This document shows positions 23,766-35,861 of a stretch of DNA of 64,000 nucleotides, in pieces. The notes beneath the pieces are model-generated. The model saw nothing but the letters and a program-made list of their open reading frames with translations, searched no databases and was not told where the DNA came from. The stretch lies in assembly GCF_010389155.1 (NCBI RefSeq), contig NC_057766.1:41363516-41427515 (forward strand), written 5' to 3'. Numbering within the stretch: position 1 is the first letter of the stretch; every line of letters starts with the position of its first letter. Made by a program: the position numbers and the translations under genes. This DNA comes from Erigeron canadensis (Eukaryota > Streptophyta > Magnoliopsida > Asterales > Asteraceae).

Positions 23766-23935
23766 GGTGCGACGCACCAAGTGGGAGGTGCGACGCACCA
23801 CAACCCAGGTTGGGAAAATTAATTTTCGATCGAAGCCCGATATGCGACGCACTAAGGGCAGGTGCCGCACCTGCATCTGACCTGACTTTCTTGTATGATT
23901 GGTGCGACGCACCAATAGGGTGGTGTGACGCACCT
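23766..23935. repeat. Cluster of GGTGCG-A-CGCACC dyads
   Basis: GGTGCGACGCACC occurs three times (about 23766, 23787 and 23900), with degenerate copies (TGCGACGCAC, GGTGCCGCACC, GGTGTGACGCACC) between. Each is a GC-rich dyad with a one-base centre, in otherwise AT-rich LTR sequence. Confidence 0.9.
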
Positions 23936-24239
23936 GATTCCCAGGTTGCACAAAATGCTTCGTTTAGCTTATATTTCAATCTTATACTCGTTCTAGGTTG
24001 TCGGGAGCACTTAGCAAGCACTATAAGATACTCTTAACTCGTTGGTAAGATGTATCAAGGTAAGATACACTATTTTGACACGCTGAGGGTTCAACAAAAA
24101 CATAGTTTTCATATAATAACTTCCCCAAATGGTATCTTGTTTGCTTATGGGTATTCGGGATTATACAGGAGGTGATATGGGCTATGTAGATTCATATTGA
24201 AGCCTGAAATGCTACCCGAACGATATGTACTGATATGAG

Positions 24240-24520
24240 ATGTTATGTATGCTTAATAGATGATATGATATGAAATGATATAATATGAGATAATAGATGT
24301 TTTGCAACGATATATGACATGAGATGATAGATAATATGAAACGATATATATATATATATATATAATATGATATGAAATGATGAACGATCTAAGATGATAA
24401 ATGATATGCTGCAATGATATATGATGATGTACGTGATGTAACAATGTATGCAATGTAATGATATGCTATGAAATGCTATGTAATGTCTTGAGATGAATTG
24501 AGATGTGCTATATGTTGATG
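24240..24520. repeat. Degenerate ATGATATGA-rich array with (TA)n core
   Basis: Repeated GATATGA, GAAATGATA and AGATGATAGA words surround a (TA)n run at about 24346-24364. The periodicity is loose. It lies inside the LTR block, and the minus-strand His/Tyr-rich frame over it is an artefact of the repeat. Confidence 0.75.
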
Positions 24521-25101
24521 ATATGTAAAATGTGCATGACTACATGGCCTGTTCATCTAGTTCACTAGACTTATTAAGTTGTCATGGCACGTGCACGTTT
24601 AAGGGCCCAAACGTTAAGATGTATATGTGATAATGTTTAGGTAATATGAACACCTAAACTATATGAGATGTGAAATCAAGCTCGTAATTTTAGATGAAAG
24701 TGTTAATCTTAACCCGTACTTGCCCTTTCCCGGCTAAGTGCGTAGATGTGGTTGCTTGGGTGGCTCCTTGCAACATGGTCAAAGATGTGAAGAATAATAC
24801 GGGAGGTCTGGCCCGCCCCACTTGTCTTGAACATACGGATTACTCTGGGATTGGCTTGCCATTCCTTAACGACAATGATGTACAGCCGTAAGGTTTGTTC
24901 ATCCAGTCGGGTGTGACTTGTGTCACACTTATAAAGATGCATATGTTATATGAGATGCGTGACTTATGTCACAACTATAAAGATGTTTAGATATGATATG
25001 TGGACATGCAAAAGATGACTAGGCACATTTCGGATGACCCATCCTAATATAAATATTGTTGATGCTATGCTATGTATGTGATATGTTTGATGATATGTGC
25101 C

Positions 25102-25366
25102 TATAACATCCGTGAATTTTGACCCGTTGACTTAATGTGTAATTTGATGAATTATTGAAATAAAAGATGTTTTAGGTTAATCTTGTGATTAAATGACTAA
25201 CTTTATACTCGTTGGGTCGTTTGGCGGTGTGCTAGATGATATGTCGCGAGTTATGAACTAACTAGTTATGTTGATGGGTCAACCCATGGATCAAGTCATG
25301 ATCCATGACCCACTTTAGTCAACCCAACCCCCACCCACCTTATCCTTTCCTTCCCTTATTCTTCTT

Positions 25367-25407
<41 letters not shown>

Positions 25408-27330
25408 TTACACTCAAGAACACACCCTCTTCTTCCTCTCTCTCTCTAGATTTATTCTTAGTTTAAGGTAATTCAAGCTTAATAATTTCAAGAATAATAA
25501 ACCTTATTATCATAATAACATCATATCGAAGATTCGGGCTCCAAAGTGCAAGAACACATCACATTCGGGTTAAATTTTGGATTCGAGTGCTACGTGGTAA
25601 GCTTGGTAAGTTAAACTTGTCCCATAACCTTTATTTTATCTTTGTTTACTTGTTTCTAGTTGAAGTCAAGTGGATTCGGGTCTTGAATCGGGTCGAAAAG
25701 CTTGCTAGTATCATCTAGGGTTTTTAGGTGATTAGTTCAAGGATTTAAGGTTTGATTTGGGTTATGGAATGAAATTGTAAGATGGGTTATGTTTAAATAT
25801 GGTTTATGTTTGATTTTTTGGGATAAAAACTGAATTGGAGAAGTGTTGGAACCAAAATGGAAGCCAAAATTGGGTTTGGGTCGTGGTTGTATGCTGGAAC
25901 TGAAGGATTTGGGCTGCAGGAGGTGTTCACTGCGGCTCAGTGCTTTTTAACTGACTTGGGAAGTAATTTTGAGCCTCACTGCGGCGCAGTGATGAAAGGC
26001 TGTCCGACAGTTTTCGAACGTAGTTTTCAAACGCTTGTATCTTTCAAACCGTAAGTCCAATAAAGACATGTGACCTATCGTTGGATTTGCAAATGAGTCT
26101 AGTTTCTTGTAGTAACCTTTAATTTGGTTGAAACCTTCCCCATTTCTAAAAAGGTCGAGTCTTTTGGGTCTAAGTCTTTATTCGGGAAAAGTTACTAATG
26201 CTTGGGTACGTTGTGGCCGACTTAAACTTGGGTTAGACCTTACCTAGACGTCTTAACAACCTTATTTAGTCCCGAGAGTCACTAGGGTTGTACTCGTTAT
26301 GAGTAGGATGTAGATGAATCGTGCTAATAATTACATATGATATTATAATTATAGGTGGTGGACGTGAAGTGATTGCAAGACAACTCTAATTTGATTTTAA
26401 CTTGTATTAACTACTCTTAGCCGATCAAGGTGAGTTCGTATCTCCCTACTCTATTGAGATTCGGGCTGAAAAGCGTACATTGTGTGTTTTATTGTTTGTA
26501 TTAACTGTTTGTTGATCGAATGATGATTGATGGTTGAATTGAATTGTTCGTGTGAGTTGGTTTGAAAGAGGTTATATTTTGGGTTAAAGGTACATACATG
26601 GAAGTCAACTTCGTTTTCAAAAGGTTTGAGATGTGGAGGGTTAGCCGCTGGTACACCCTGTATACAAACATCGAGGACTCTTTGAAAGCAAGCCCTCTCA
26701 AGTGTGTGTATGTATAGTTTGATCAGATTGTTGGTTATTGGATGTCGGATTGATGGATTGTTGGGGTTGCGTTGTGTTGGTTTCTTTGAGATGATTTGGT
26801 TGTCTGTTGAGACAAATGTGTTTATCCAGGTATAGACGTATACACTGGTGTTGGTCATCCGGGTTTATAGACGTATATTCGCCGACATTTTTGAGATGCC
26901 ACATTGGTCATGGTGATGACATGTGAGTATCGTTGCATAGATGGCATGATGGCCATACATATCATACGTATTTTGGTTTGGCATGCTTATCATTCGCATC
27001 ATGGCATTGGCATTGCATTTGTCATTCTTTTACGCATATTATATTGTGATACATTGGTTGGATGACGTGTAAGACTACTTGTATGCGATGAATTGTTCTT
27101 GCTTTATGATATGTGGTTATTGTCGGTGGTTCCTCTTGGACCACCACTACGGACTCACCAACCTCGTGTTGACTTGTTAGTACACTTTTCAGGTAATCAG
27201 GTGAACCAAGGACGTGATGCATGATCTTGTGTAGCTTTTGGACTCGGGCATGGACTTCATGGATCAAGGATTCATTCGCCGTTAGGCAAAAGATTTTGAA
27301 AATTCATATTTTTAAACGACGGGTGTTACA
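25102..27330 (+). mobile_element. Inner LTR-like unit (block B2)
   Basis: Starts TATAACATCCGT, which differs from the expected TGTAACACCCGT by transitions only, and ends ACGGGTGTTACA, so the termini form an inverted pair. The length of 2.2 kb suits a Gypsy LTR. It contains a (CT)n tract and a dyad pair (25929 and 25978). It has no 5-bp duplication of its own: GTGCC precedes it and AAAAC follows it. Confidence 0.55.
25371..25403 (+). repeat. (CT)n microsatellite
   Basis: About 16 CT units within the LTR-like block, in the position where a CT-rich leader could sit downstream of the LTR promoter. Confidence 0.95.
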
Positions 27331-27574
27331 AAAACTCTCTTTTGTCTGGAATTTTAAACGAATTTATTTTGTCATGGTCAAAATTTGTTGATTAACCTAT
27401 ATGTGTGCTACTTAGAGTGCTCCGAACAGTTGTGTCACTTCGCAAAGCAACTCCCATCAATTCAACACCAAAGGGAGCATATCATCGATTGGGGAATTCA
27501 GTTAGTTTTGTTGGTTCACCAATCCAAGCTGCATATTTATTATTTATTTTATAAATAAAAAGATGGATATATAT

Positions 27575-27850
27575 ATATATATATATTTTTGACAGGTGCA
27601 CATTATAAAAATGTCAACGCACTCTCTACCCAGCTAATATGGTAAGGACTTACTCAGTGTGGGTAGTCGGTTGTCTTAACCGGATCCCGCTACATCCAAA
27701 CTGAGTCGGCTATCAAGGGAAAACTCCAAGAGGCTCCCGCACATGAGAAATTTAACGGAGAGTCGATTCTGCACTTGGCAGGGATCGAACCCTCCATCTC
27801 AAGGATAAAACCTTGGTGACTTACCATTGGACCAGTGGATCATTGTCCAC
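27575..27850 (-). mobile_element. tRNA-derived SINE
   Basis: Read on the minus strand, the head carries an A-box-like TGGTCCAATGGTAAG and a B box GGTTCGATCCC (complement at 27781-27791), spaced as in a tRNA gene but without cloverleaf pairing. About 190 bases of unrelated body follow, ending by an AT dinucleotide run at 27571-27587. Confidence 0.65.
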
Positions 27851-27919
27851 TAGATAGTTATATAAAAGAAAATGAGAAAGTGATGAGGCATTCTTAATAA
27901 AGATGTGTTTACATAACTA

Positions 27920-28170
27920 CTTGGTTATGTCACCTGTAGCCCTCTTTGGGGTTTTTGGAGAGTGATATTGGCTTAGAGACTAGAGATCGAATTTCGATTC
28001 CTCATTATCTCGGGAATTTATCTCTTCAGACGTGTGCGGACCGTGTTATCGCACTCGTGGTCTCTATGAGTGCCTTTGGGTTCCAACCTTTACCATATTA
28101 CCCGCTTGAATGTCACTGTTAGGGTTTGAGCCACACCAACTAACACGTCGTTCTAAATAAATAAAATAAA
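27920..28170 (+). mobile_element. Possible second SINE
   Basis: TGGCTTAGAGAC resembles an A box and is followed by ATCGAATTTCGATTCC, a weak B box. The body ends near an AT-rich AATAAATAAA tail at 28155-28170. The boxes are degenerate, so the call is weak. Confidence 0.35.
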
Positions 28171-28559
28171 TAGAAAAGCTAATGTTGCAAAACCAATAGA
28201 AAGTTATGCACGTCACTATTAGGAGCTCTCTTGTTGAGAAAAAAAAAATTTTTTTTAACCTACCAAAGTTTGAAAACCTTCCTTTATGCATGATAATATT
28301 GAAAATCCTCTATATACATGTCAAATATTGATGGGGAAGTCACGTGCTTTACTTAAACTTTCAATTAATCGAATGTGTGAATCAGAGCATGAGTCTGATT
28401 AGTGTGATATCTAATCTGCATTAAAGATATTTTGTTACTTATATTGTTCATTACAATATTTTCATTTTAGTATATCTTAGGATGAATTTTATTTCACACC
28501 AGCTACAAAATAATAGGAAATTCTGAGTAATATTTATCTCGTTAGCTATAAATAAAAGA

Positions 28560-28855
28560 AATAAGTATCCTGGAATGTAACAAACTTTGAACGAATGTCT
28601 ATAATAGGAAATAACTAAAGTTGTGTGTATTGTATGTAAACAACTTTAAAAAATGTTTATTGTATGTAAAAAACATACGTGGCAACCATATAGAGGTGCC
28701 ACTTGTCTGATTTTAATTGGTTGAATACATTTTCTTACATACAATAAACATTATTTTTGAGTTATTTACATACAATACACATAACTTTAGTTATTTCCTA
28801 ATATAAACATTCGTTCAAAGTTTGTTACATTCCAAGATATTTATCCTTAAATAAA
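28560..28855. mobile_element. Foldback MITE, about 290 bp
   Basis: Arms of about 125 bases pair: GGAATGTAACAAACTTTG near 28572 against its complement near 28830, AACTAAAGTTGTGTGTATTG against CAATACACATAACTTTAGTT, and AATGTTTATTGTATGTAA against TTACATACAATAAACATT. The short loop includes GGCAACCATATAGAGGTGCC. There is no coding sequence. Confidence 0.85.
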
Positions 28856-29129
28856 AAGAGTTCACAACTTTGCATACTATAAAGTTGTTCTCATGAAAAA
28901 GAAAAAAACATATCATGCTGTACTTGTATAACGTTAGAAATTTTTTTAACGGTTTTCAAATATTTGTCGTTTTGCATATATGTTCAAAACTCAAAAGTCA
29001 GTTTAAGTTCTAGTTGATTATTATTGTGTTCGGGACCACTCCCTTGTCCCTCTATCATATATTCATATTTGTCTAAAACTCTACCGTCATTTGACAACAA
29101 CCCAATAACCCAATTTTAAAATCATATAC

Positions 29130-29388
29130 GAGTATTTTTTTTCTTATTTTAATTGTCCTATTTTAACTGGTTTAGTCTTTTTCTTTTAACTTTAATCGTA
29201 AATATCTTTGTTTGTGTTATATATATTACTTGATAAAAGTTATATAAATGAAAAGTACATTTAAAACTCAATCAATTTATATATGTTATATTAAGTGTTA
29301 TATAACACAAACACAAATATTTACGGTCAAAGTTAAAAGAAAATATTCAAAAAGTCAAACTATGACACTTAATATGGGACGGAGGGAG
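29130..29388. mobile_element. Stowaway-like MITE
   Basis: The right end reads GGGACGGAGGGAG followed by TA, the complement of the CTCCCTCCGTCCC terminus of Stowaway MITEs. The interior is an inverted repeat: CTTTTAACTTTAATCGTAAATA pairs with TATTTACGGTCAAAGTTAAAAG. The left terminus has decayed, so its boundary is approximate. Confidence 0.75.
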
Positions 29389-29390
29389 TA

Positions 29391-31529
29391 ATTAGGAGGA
29401 TTAATCATTTTCTAATTATTATAATTAATTAATAAATTCTATAAGTGAAGGTGAACCACACATTTAAGTTTAATTAGGCATTTCATCTATGCAATTTTAA
29501 AAGAAGTTTCTAGCGGTCATCGAGTATAATGGATTTATATAGAGCCAGACCATAGAAATGTATAAATTTAAAATGCCAATACAACACCATCCGAAGCACA
29601 TCTACTTACTTGCCTACTTGGCGAAGGATCAGACTAGAGAGAGAAAGAGGAGTCCCTGAATATGTAGGCCGAGAGTAAATAAAGACTCATAAGCTAAACG
29701 TAATAAATTATATTATATAAATTTATCTTTAAAAATGACAACAAATGTTATCCGTAAATAAAATATAAAGCCCAAAGACAAATAAAATTTCAATAGTTTT
29801 AAAACAACATAGAAAAACCTAAAGAAATAACAAATAACAAACAACAAACAACTATGTCATTATTTTTTAAATAACAATAATGATTTATATATCATTTAAT
29901 AATAATAAATTATTTATATGCATACATATTACAATAAATAATAAACAAAAATAAATACTTGTCATGTCAAATAAATAAAAAGTGAAACAATAAAATATTG
30001 AAAAGGCGCTTCTTGATCCATTCCGAGTTTCCGATAAGTAATGATAACTCTTTTTTTAATCTAATAAAAGGTATATACGTGGGCTTTTTATGGGTTAAAT
30101 TATATGTTTTAGTTTTTAAATAATTGTTAGAGTTTACAATAAGCTTAGATAATTACACACGTATATACATAATAATAAAACTATAAAAAATCGGCCCTCG
30201 GCCCGTCAGCCACTTTGGCCACCTTCTAAACCGTCCCTGATTAGATACAACAGGTTTAACCAAGCGCGGAAAAAATTCAGATCGGAGGTTGTTTGATCTA
30301 AAGAGGATCAATCCGGTTTTGGGTCCGATCGGCTTGTATGCACAGATGTATGTACAAACATCTTATATGTATTCTGTTGTTTAATAATTTTGGATTTGTC
30401 TCTTAGTAATGTGTGGACAATTAAACCTTGTTACAATACAATCAAATAACAATATAACTATCGGCATCTCTAAAAACCAAAAATATGGAAAATGCTTTTT
30501 TTTTTCCTGCTTTTAGCACTAACCACAAAATTATGATCAACCTTTGTTTTATATGTTATGCCTTTTTATTTTAGAACCTTGTATACTACTTGTGACAGTT
30601 TTACTTGGTGTAGTCAATGTCGTAGCATATACATTTGTTAATTTATTTACTTAATTAATTATAAGGTTTTTGTTTTTTAGAACGGGGTTTAATATTACAA
30701 GAAAGTTGATAGACGAAAAAGTGGTGTATTTTTTGGAGGAAAATGCCAAAAAGCCAGAGCAACTGCTGGATAAAGCTAAAATGAATACTCTATTACATTA
30801 TTAATTAGACCATAAAGTTTGATGGTGATTACACGTCTTTTAAACTTTAATTTTAAATATTAGGAAATCTGGTACGGAGTATCTTATTTAGTTAGCTTTA
30901 TTTCTATTTTTTCTAGCCATAAGAATTTGATTATATATACAATATTTTTTCACGCCATGTGTAGTGAGTATTGACTATCGACTATTGAGTGATTTGGTTT
31001 TGATTATTTTTACATTAATGGGTATCTCTTTTCACCGAGCTTGTGACAACGAAACATAATGTAACATCTTAGTTATCGTCAGGCGAGAAAAGTTGCCTGA
31101 AGTTTTATGAAAAAGTGTATATCCTTAATCAGTGGTTAGTGTAAGAAAAGTGGATCGTAGATTTGATTCCTAATTTACAATCAGAGTTACTTCAATTTGT
31201 AGAATCCAATTAATTAAGTGCAAGATATAAGTGATAAAATGATATGACTCGGGGAATAAAAGATGTTCAATACGATTTAGGACTATAATCTAATTAATGT
31301 CACGTCAGAATCACAATATTTTTCCAATACCTCATGAACACTTATTTTTATCGTTGTTATCATCATATCAATCGCAAACGATCATGGATTCCACTTATCT
31401 AATTATATATGAGAATGAAAAGGAAGTGTTGAGATCGCTACCATGGTTTTCCCCGTAACACATCAACCTTCTTGATGTTGCCTCGTATTTCAAAACATGC
31501 ACTTGATTGTTAATTTATATATTAATAAA
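29391..31529. other. AT-rich spacer, nothing recognised
   Basis: No gene, and no repeat I can delimit. Codon-like structure is absent on both strands. Confidence 0.4.
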
Positions 31530-32667
31530 CTAGGTTTTTAGCTAGTGCGTTGCACGTGATATAGATTTTGTGACCTAAAATAACTCGCTATAAAGTCATA
31601 ATTTTTATTGAAGAACATGCATGGTTTTTGGTGAAATTCTTGTAACCTAGTGACGATCTAGATAAGAGTTGTTAAATCTGTAGTGAAAGCAGTGTGTTAA
31701 GAAGAAACTTATACCTACACACCATATGCTTACAATGATATTCATTATCGTAATCTTCTAAAATATATTTCTTATCACTTTTACATCAATTACAATTACA
31801 TTAACATACAAGACTATATGTCGCCGCTGCCACCAACAAGAGTCGCCGCTATCGCAACTGTCGTCGTCACCACCAGATCGTAGTTGTCACCATTGTCGCT
31901 TCAACGCGTAGCTACCGTGGTAGCTGGTATAAATTTTATAAGCAACTCATGTTAATACAAAGGGGTTAAATCAAGTTATAAATTTAAATAAAAACTCATA
32001 TTACTTACTATAATAAAGGAGTTGGATGTGAACAATGTTTTTTGTCTTTATCTGTCTTTTCAATATAAATATGAGAATTAGCAATTCTAACAAAATATGG
32101 AGTTAGTTGAGTGGTTGCTCTCTATGCCTTGGGGGTGGAGGTCACGGATTCAAACCTTCCCCTTCTTTTATTTTTATTTTTTTGGTTTTTATTTAGTAAT
32201 AAAGTATTTGCACTTTGGCCCCTCCTTTTTATTATTTCAACCCCTGACTTTATATAAATTTTTTTTAATGTTTTGTGATTTGTAACATTTTTTTTTTACC
32301 TTTATTGTATTTAACATTTTTTTTTTAACTTTTTAAAATTTTTAAAAAGCTATATATTTTTTAATTTTCTATTTTTTGGTTTTTTTTTTTTTGTTGCATT
32401 TTATATCTTTTATATTCTTTTAAACATTTGGTTTTTATACCTTTTTTACATGTAACATTTGTTTTTTTATAACTTCTTCATTTGGTTTTCGTATTCTTTT
32501 TTTTTTCTTTTTTATTTTTTGGTTTAATACATTTCTTTTGTATTTTTAAACTTTTGTTTTCAATACTTTTTGTCGCCTATAAATTTGTGGGTTTTTTTTA
32601 ACCTCACTCATAAACGTAAACATTATCAAAAACTTATGTCGCCCATCGGGTGGCATGAAATTCCTAG
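31530..32667. mobile_element. Helitron-like termini on both sides (uncertain element)
   Basis: On the minus strand a hairpin (GTGCAACGCAC) is followed by CTAAAAACCTAG and T, ending at 31530. On the plus strand CCCATCGGG, about 14 bases, then CTAG and T end at 32667. Between them are a GCC-rich island (31815-31920), a SINE head (32095-32165) and a long T-rich tract (about 32160-32620). Whether these are one element or two converging ones is unclear. Confidence 0.4.
32095..32165 (+). mobile_element. tRNA-derived SINE head
   Basis: TAGTTGAGTGG (32104-32114) fits an A box and GGATTCAAACC (32146-32156) a B box, with a hairpin-like CCTTGGGGGTGGAGG between, as in the SINE heads at 42.6 and 62.2 kb. 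The downstream body has been replaced by T-rich sequence. Confidence 0.6.
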
Positions 32668-33399
32668 TTATATATAATTAAACAAAATATGTATTTCCAT
32701 GTTAAAGATTGCCAATGTATTATGCAGTTACCAATTTATCATTAATACTATTGTGTTGAATTCTTATTAACAATGTAATTTATAAAAAAAAAACGCATAA
32801 AATAAATGAAACAAACAATAATATATTAAATTTTATATGTTCAAAGCTATCTAAGGTTTATCTTATTATTGTGGAGAATTCTTATTAGCAATTTACTTTA
32901 TTAAAAAATGTATAAAAGTAACGAAACAAATAATAATATATTAATTTTTTATGTTCCAAGTTATATAAAGGTTATCTTATTGCAACAAATATGTATTGGA
33001 AAGTAAAGGAGGAATATCAATAAGAAATTTCATATCTCAAAACATATACAAAATTAAAAATTATGACTATTTTTTAGAAAGAATTGAGCAAAATCTTTTA
33101 AAAGACAAAAACTTATATGAGTTTAGAGCATGTCTTTAAGATATATTTATAGTGAATCCTTATTAACTGGTGTATATCATAACATATATATTAATATTAA
33201 ATATTTTTATTTAAAAATTATTACTATATATTTTTTTTATATAAATTTTAGTATTCTGATTATTGTATATAAATAATATATCTACTTAATAAGTTTTGTG
33301 AGATATTACACTGAATATCTAACGTGTTTTGCAAATAAAAAACAAATATATATTATTTATGTTTGACATAAAAGTTAAAGGTGTATCTAATCTTGCTTA

Positions 33400-33878
33400 T
33401 GACTTTTTAATTGGCCATTTCATTTGCTCTTTTCTTAAAGTTTTTTTATCAATCGTCATGATATATATAGCATTGTCATATTCTAATTGAAATATTTAAC
33501 ATATGTTTATCTAAAATTTAAGATATTATTTTTAACAGTGAAAAAAAAATTTAATAACCACGTGTAACAATTAATAAAACAAATAAAATAATAATGACAT
33601 ATTATGATCTTGTAATATTCAAATATCATTAAGTATGACATAGTCTACAACTTCGATAAACATATTATGATTCTGTAATATTCAAATATCTCTTAACACG
33701 TCACAATAAACAACTTCAATGAACATATTTAAAAAACAGTTCAATATAAAAAGCAAAATTTTAACATACTATTCAAATTTTTATTAGAATAATAATAATA
33801 GTCTTTTTAAACCCCAATAAATTATCAAATATTGATAATGTTGTTCGCCCCATTTATATAAATGGGTTCAAAATCTAG
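33400..33878 (+). mobile_element. Helitron-like element ending CTAG
   Basis: The 3' end has a perfect 18-base palindrome CCCATTTATATAAATGGG, then TTCAAAAT and CTAG (33875-33878), followed by T. The preceding 450 bases are a diverged copy of 21250-21690. Confidence 0.65.
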
Positions 33879-33994
33879 TTGATTATTAAAACCTTACTCA
33901 ACTAAAACCACCCTTCCTACCTCACGATTTTAGTAATCCATACGTGAGTATCATATTTTTAATTAAACTTGTGAATCTACCAATATATATATAA

Positions 33995-34450
33995 TTAGAT
34001 TATTGTCTCGCGTAATACGCGAGATAACATATTTAATTAGTACAAGTTATCGTTTCATAATATCATACATTGACAACCATATATAAAAGATGTTGAAAAA
34101 AGATTAATTAGTATCATGGTGCCAAAGTTGTAAACTAATTAGTATCTTATTGTTAATGTATGTCTTTATATAGAAAAAAAAACATAAAATTTCATGATTT
34201 TATGTTTCTATAAACAATTAATAACACTTCAAATTATTGTGTCAAGTGATAGTTTGAAATTCAATATAAACAGATTTGTTTAGCGGAATATAAATAAGAG
34301 CTCTATATGGATTTGACTTCTCTTTAATTAGTGTAACTATATTAGTCATTTTTTATAATTTTCACGTAGTTTAATGTTTATATAAATATACATATAAATA
34401 AAATTTAACAAAACAAAAGTAGTTAGCATTTGAACCACGCATGTCTGAGA
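33995..34450 (-). mobile_element. Helitron-like 3' terminus
   Basis: On the minus strand the perfect hairpin TCTCGCGTATTACGCGAGA is followed by CAATAAT and CTAA, then T; the terminus is at 33995. This is the textbook Helitron 3' layout. The 5' boundary is not visible, so the right coordinate is a guess. Confidence 0.6.
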
Positions 34451-35354
34451 TGAAACCCAGTATTATTGAAAACCCTCTTAATTATCCACTCATACAAACT
34501 TTGAAAGTGTGATTTATATCCTGATGGATTTCCTTAAGGTTTAAGACCTTGCCAGTAGCTCACCTTTTGAAAGTTTACTTTTTGTGTTTAAAGTTAACCT
34601 TTTAAAATTAACTTCACATCAATATATTGAGGTTTCGAAATATGTACTTATAGTTAAATTTTTATAAATTTTCATAATATTTTTTTAAAATCATGGTTGA
34701 ATTTTATTATTAATATTAATAATATTTGAAACAAATATTGGATTTATGTAACAAATTTAAAAACTAAAATATTTAGGAAATTAAAATCTTAAACTTTTAA
34801 TATTTACTTTAATTAACATAACTTATGTAAAAGCAAATTATAATACAATAATTAAGATTTGAAAGTTCATAATATAGTCTTATAAGAGACCCTAAATTTC
34901 AACTTCTAGATTTATTAGAAAAAACATATAATGAATAACTTATTAAAAAGTGTCAAGTAATAAGTTTTTCAATTTGATAGGATCAACAACATAAGCAAAT
35001 GTTATTTAAATGAAATAAAATATTTCAGTTGGTTAATAATTATTTAAGAAAATCGTATTTTTGTATATATAAAAGTAAAATTATATTTTCTGTATATTAC
35101 GCGAGACAATATAAATACGCGAAATAAACACAATAAGTTTTAAGAATAACATAATTATTAATTATAGATAAAACATGTTAAAATACAATTGTATTGTTAT
35201 GTAAAGTTTTATTTGCATCAAAAATGGCTTTTTCAATTTTTTTTTCTTGTAATATTTTATCAATATATAAAAGGTAATTGTTCTTGCATTGAAATTTAAA
35301 TATGCGTACGAAATTAAACTAAGTTAATAAAAAATTTAAGGCATGTAATGAAAA

Positions 35355-35861
35355 TGTTGAGTCAAGGATTCGCTGAGAGACTCAGCGAGCTTGTTTATCA
35401 GCGAGCTCTCAGCGAGTGACTCATTCAGCGAGCGTATGCATCTGCAAGCACGATCTATCTTCAAGTCTAAAGGATATGTTCGATGACTCACCGTCCAGTA
35501 TTTGTAAGTCAAATATGAGCGGAAAATTGAAGATAAGAAGGATGGTCCCAAGGACACGTGTTGCAAGATCAAGATGAAGCCATGTGACCTTGTACTATTT
35601 CTGTGCAATGGAGTTTCTCTTTCATACCGTTTTTGGAAACAAACAAGATGAAGGAAAGAGACCTCTGCAGATCTGAATGATCCACCAATAGATAGTTGAC
35701 AACGTTCATGTGTCAACATCTACTAGGGTTGTCATGTGATTCCTTATCTGCCTATAAAAGGAATCACTTGACCTAGCCACCATCTTGTTGGTGTGTTCCA
35801 CATTCTTTACTTTATTCTCTCTGCATATTTGTTAAGTTTTTGTGTGTTCAAAAACTCAACA
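35355..35861 (+). mobile_element. Candidate solo LTR (about 507 bp) with TATA box
   Basis: Termini TGTTGAG (35355) and CTCAACA (35855-35861) are inverted copies, as in Copia-type LTRs. Inside are four TCAGCGAG words in 51 bases (35382-35432) and a TATA box TATAAAAG at 35753. There is no clear 5-bp duplication and no primer-binding site. A fragment of an endogenous pararetrovirus promoter is an alternative. The minus-strand frame here is not supported as a gene. Confidence 0.4.
35736..35767 (+). promoter_or_regulatory. TATA box inside a 32-bp inverted repeat
   Basis: GTGATTCCTT (35736-35745) and AAGGAATCAC (35758-35767) are perfect inverted copies. TATAAAAG (35753-35760) overlaps the right arm. 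Confidence 0.6.

Larger units (their letters stand above)
23040..27330 (+). mobile_element. Composite LTR block flanked by AAAAC
   Basis: Starts TGTAACATCCC at 23040 and ends ACGGGTGTTACA at 27330. The five bases before (23035-23039) and after (27331-27335) are both AAAAC, as a 5-bp Gypsy target duplication would be. No gag, pol or primer-binding site is present. A second LTR-like start lies inside at 25102, and the two halves do not look alike, so the block may be a nested pair or a recombinant rather than one LTR. Confidence 0.6.

Noticed and set aside
23725..24037. Overlapping frames on both strands encoding repeated GASH/APIGW-type words
   Set aside because: The peptide repeats come from the GGTGCGACGCACC dyads inside an LTR; no start context or homology.
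20577..25992. CRISPR-like appearance of repeated GC dyads
   Set aside because: Spacing is irregular, the units are 13-17 bases, there are no cas genes, and this is plant nuclear DNA.
26451..26904. Minus-strand Asn/Thr-rich frames up to 135 codons
   Set aside because: They lie inside the LTR block and have compositional bias only.
27781..27850. tRNA gene on the minus strand
   Set aside because: A and B boxes are present but the acceptor and anticodon stems do not pair; it is a SINE head.
35336..35719. Minus-strand frame of 127 codons
   Set aside because: It spans the LTR/promoter-like segment with the TCAGCGAG array; the Ser-Leu-Ala repeats reflect that array.
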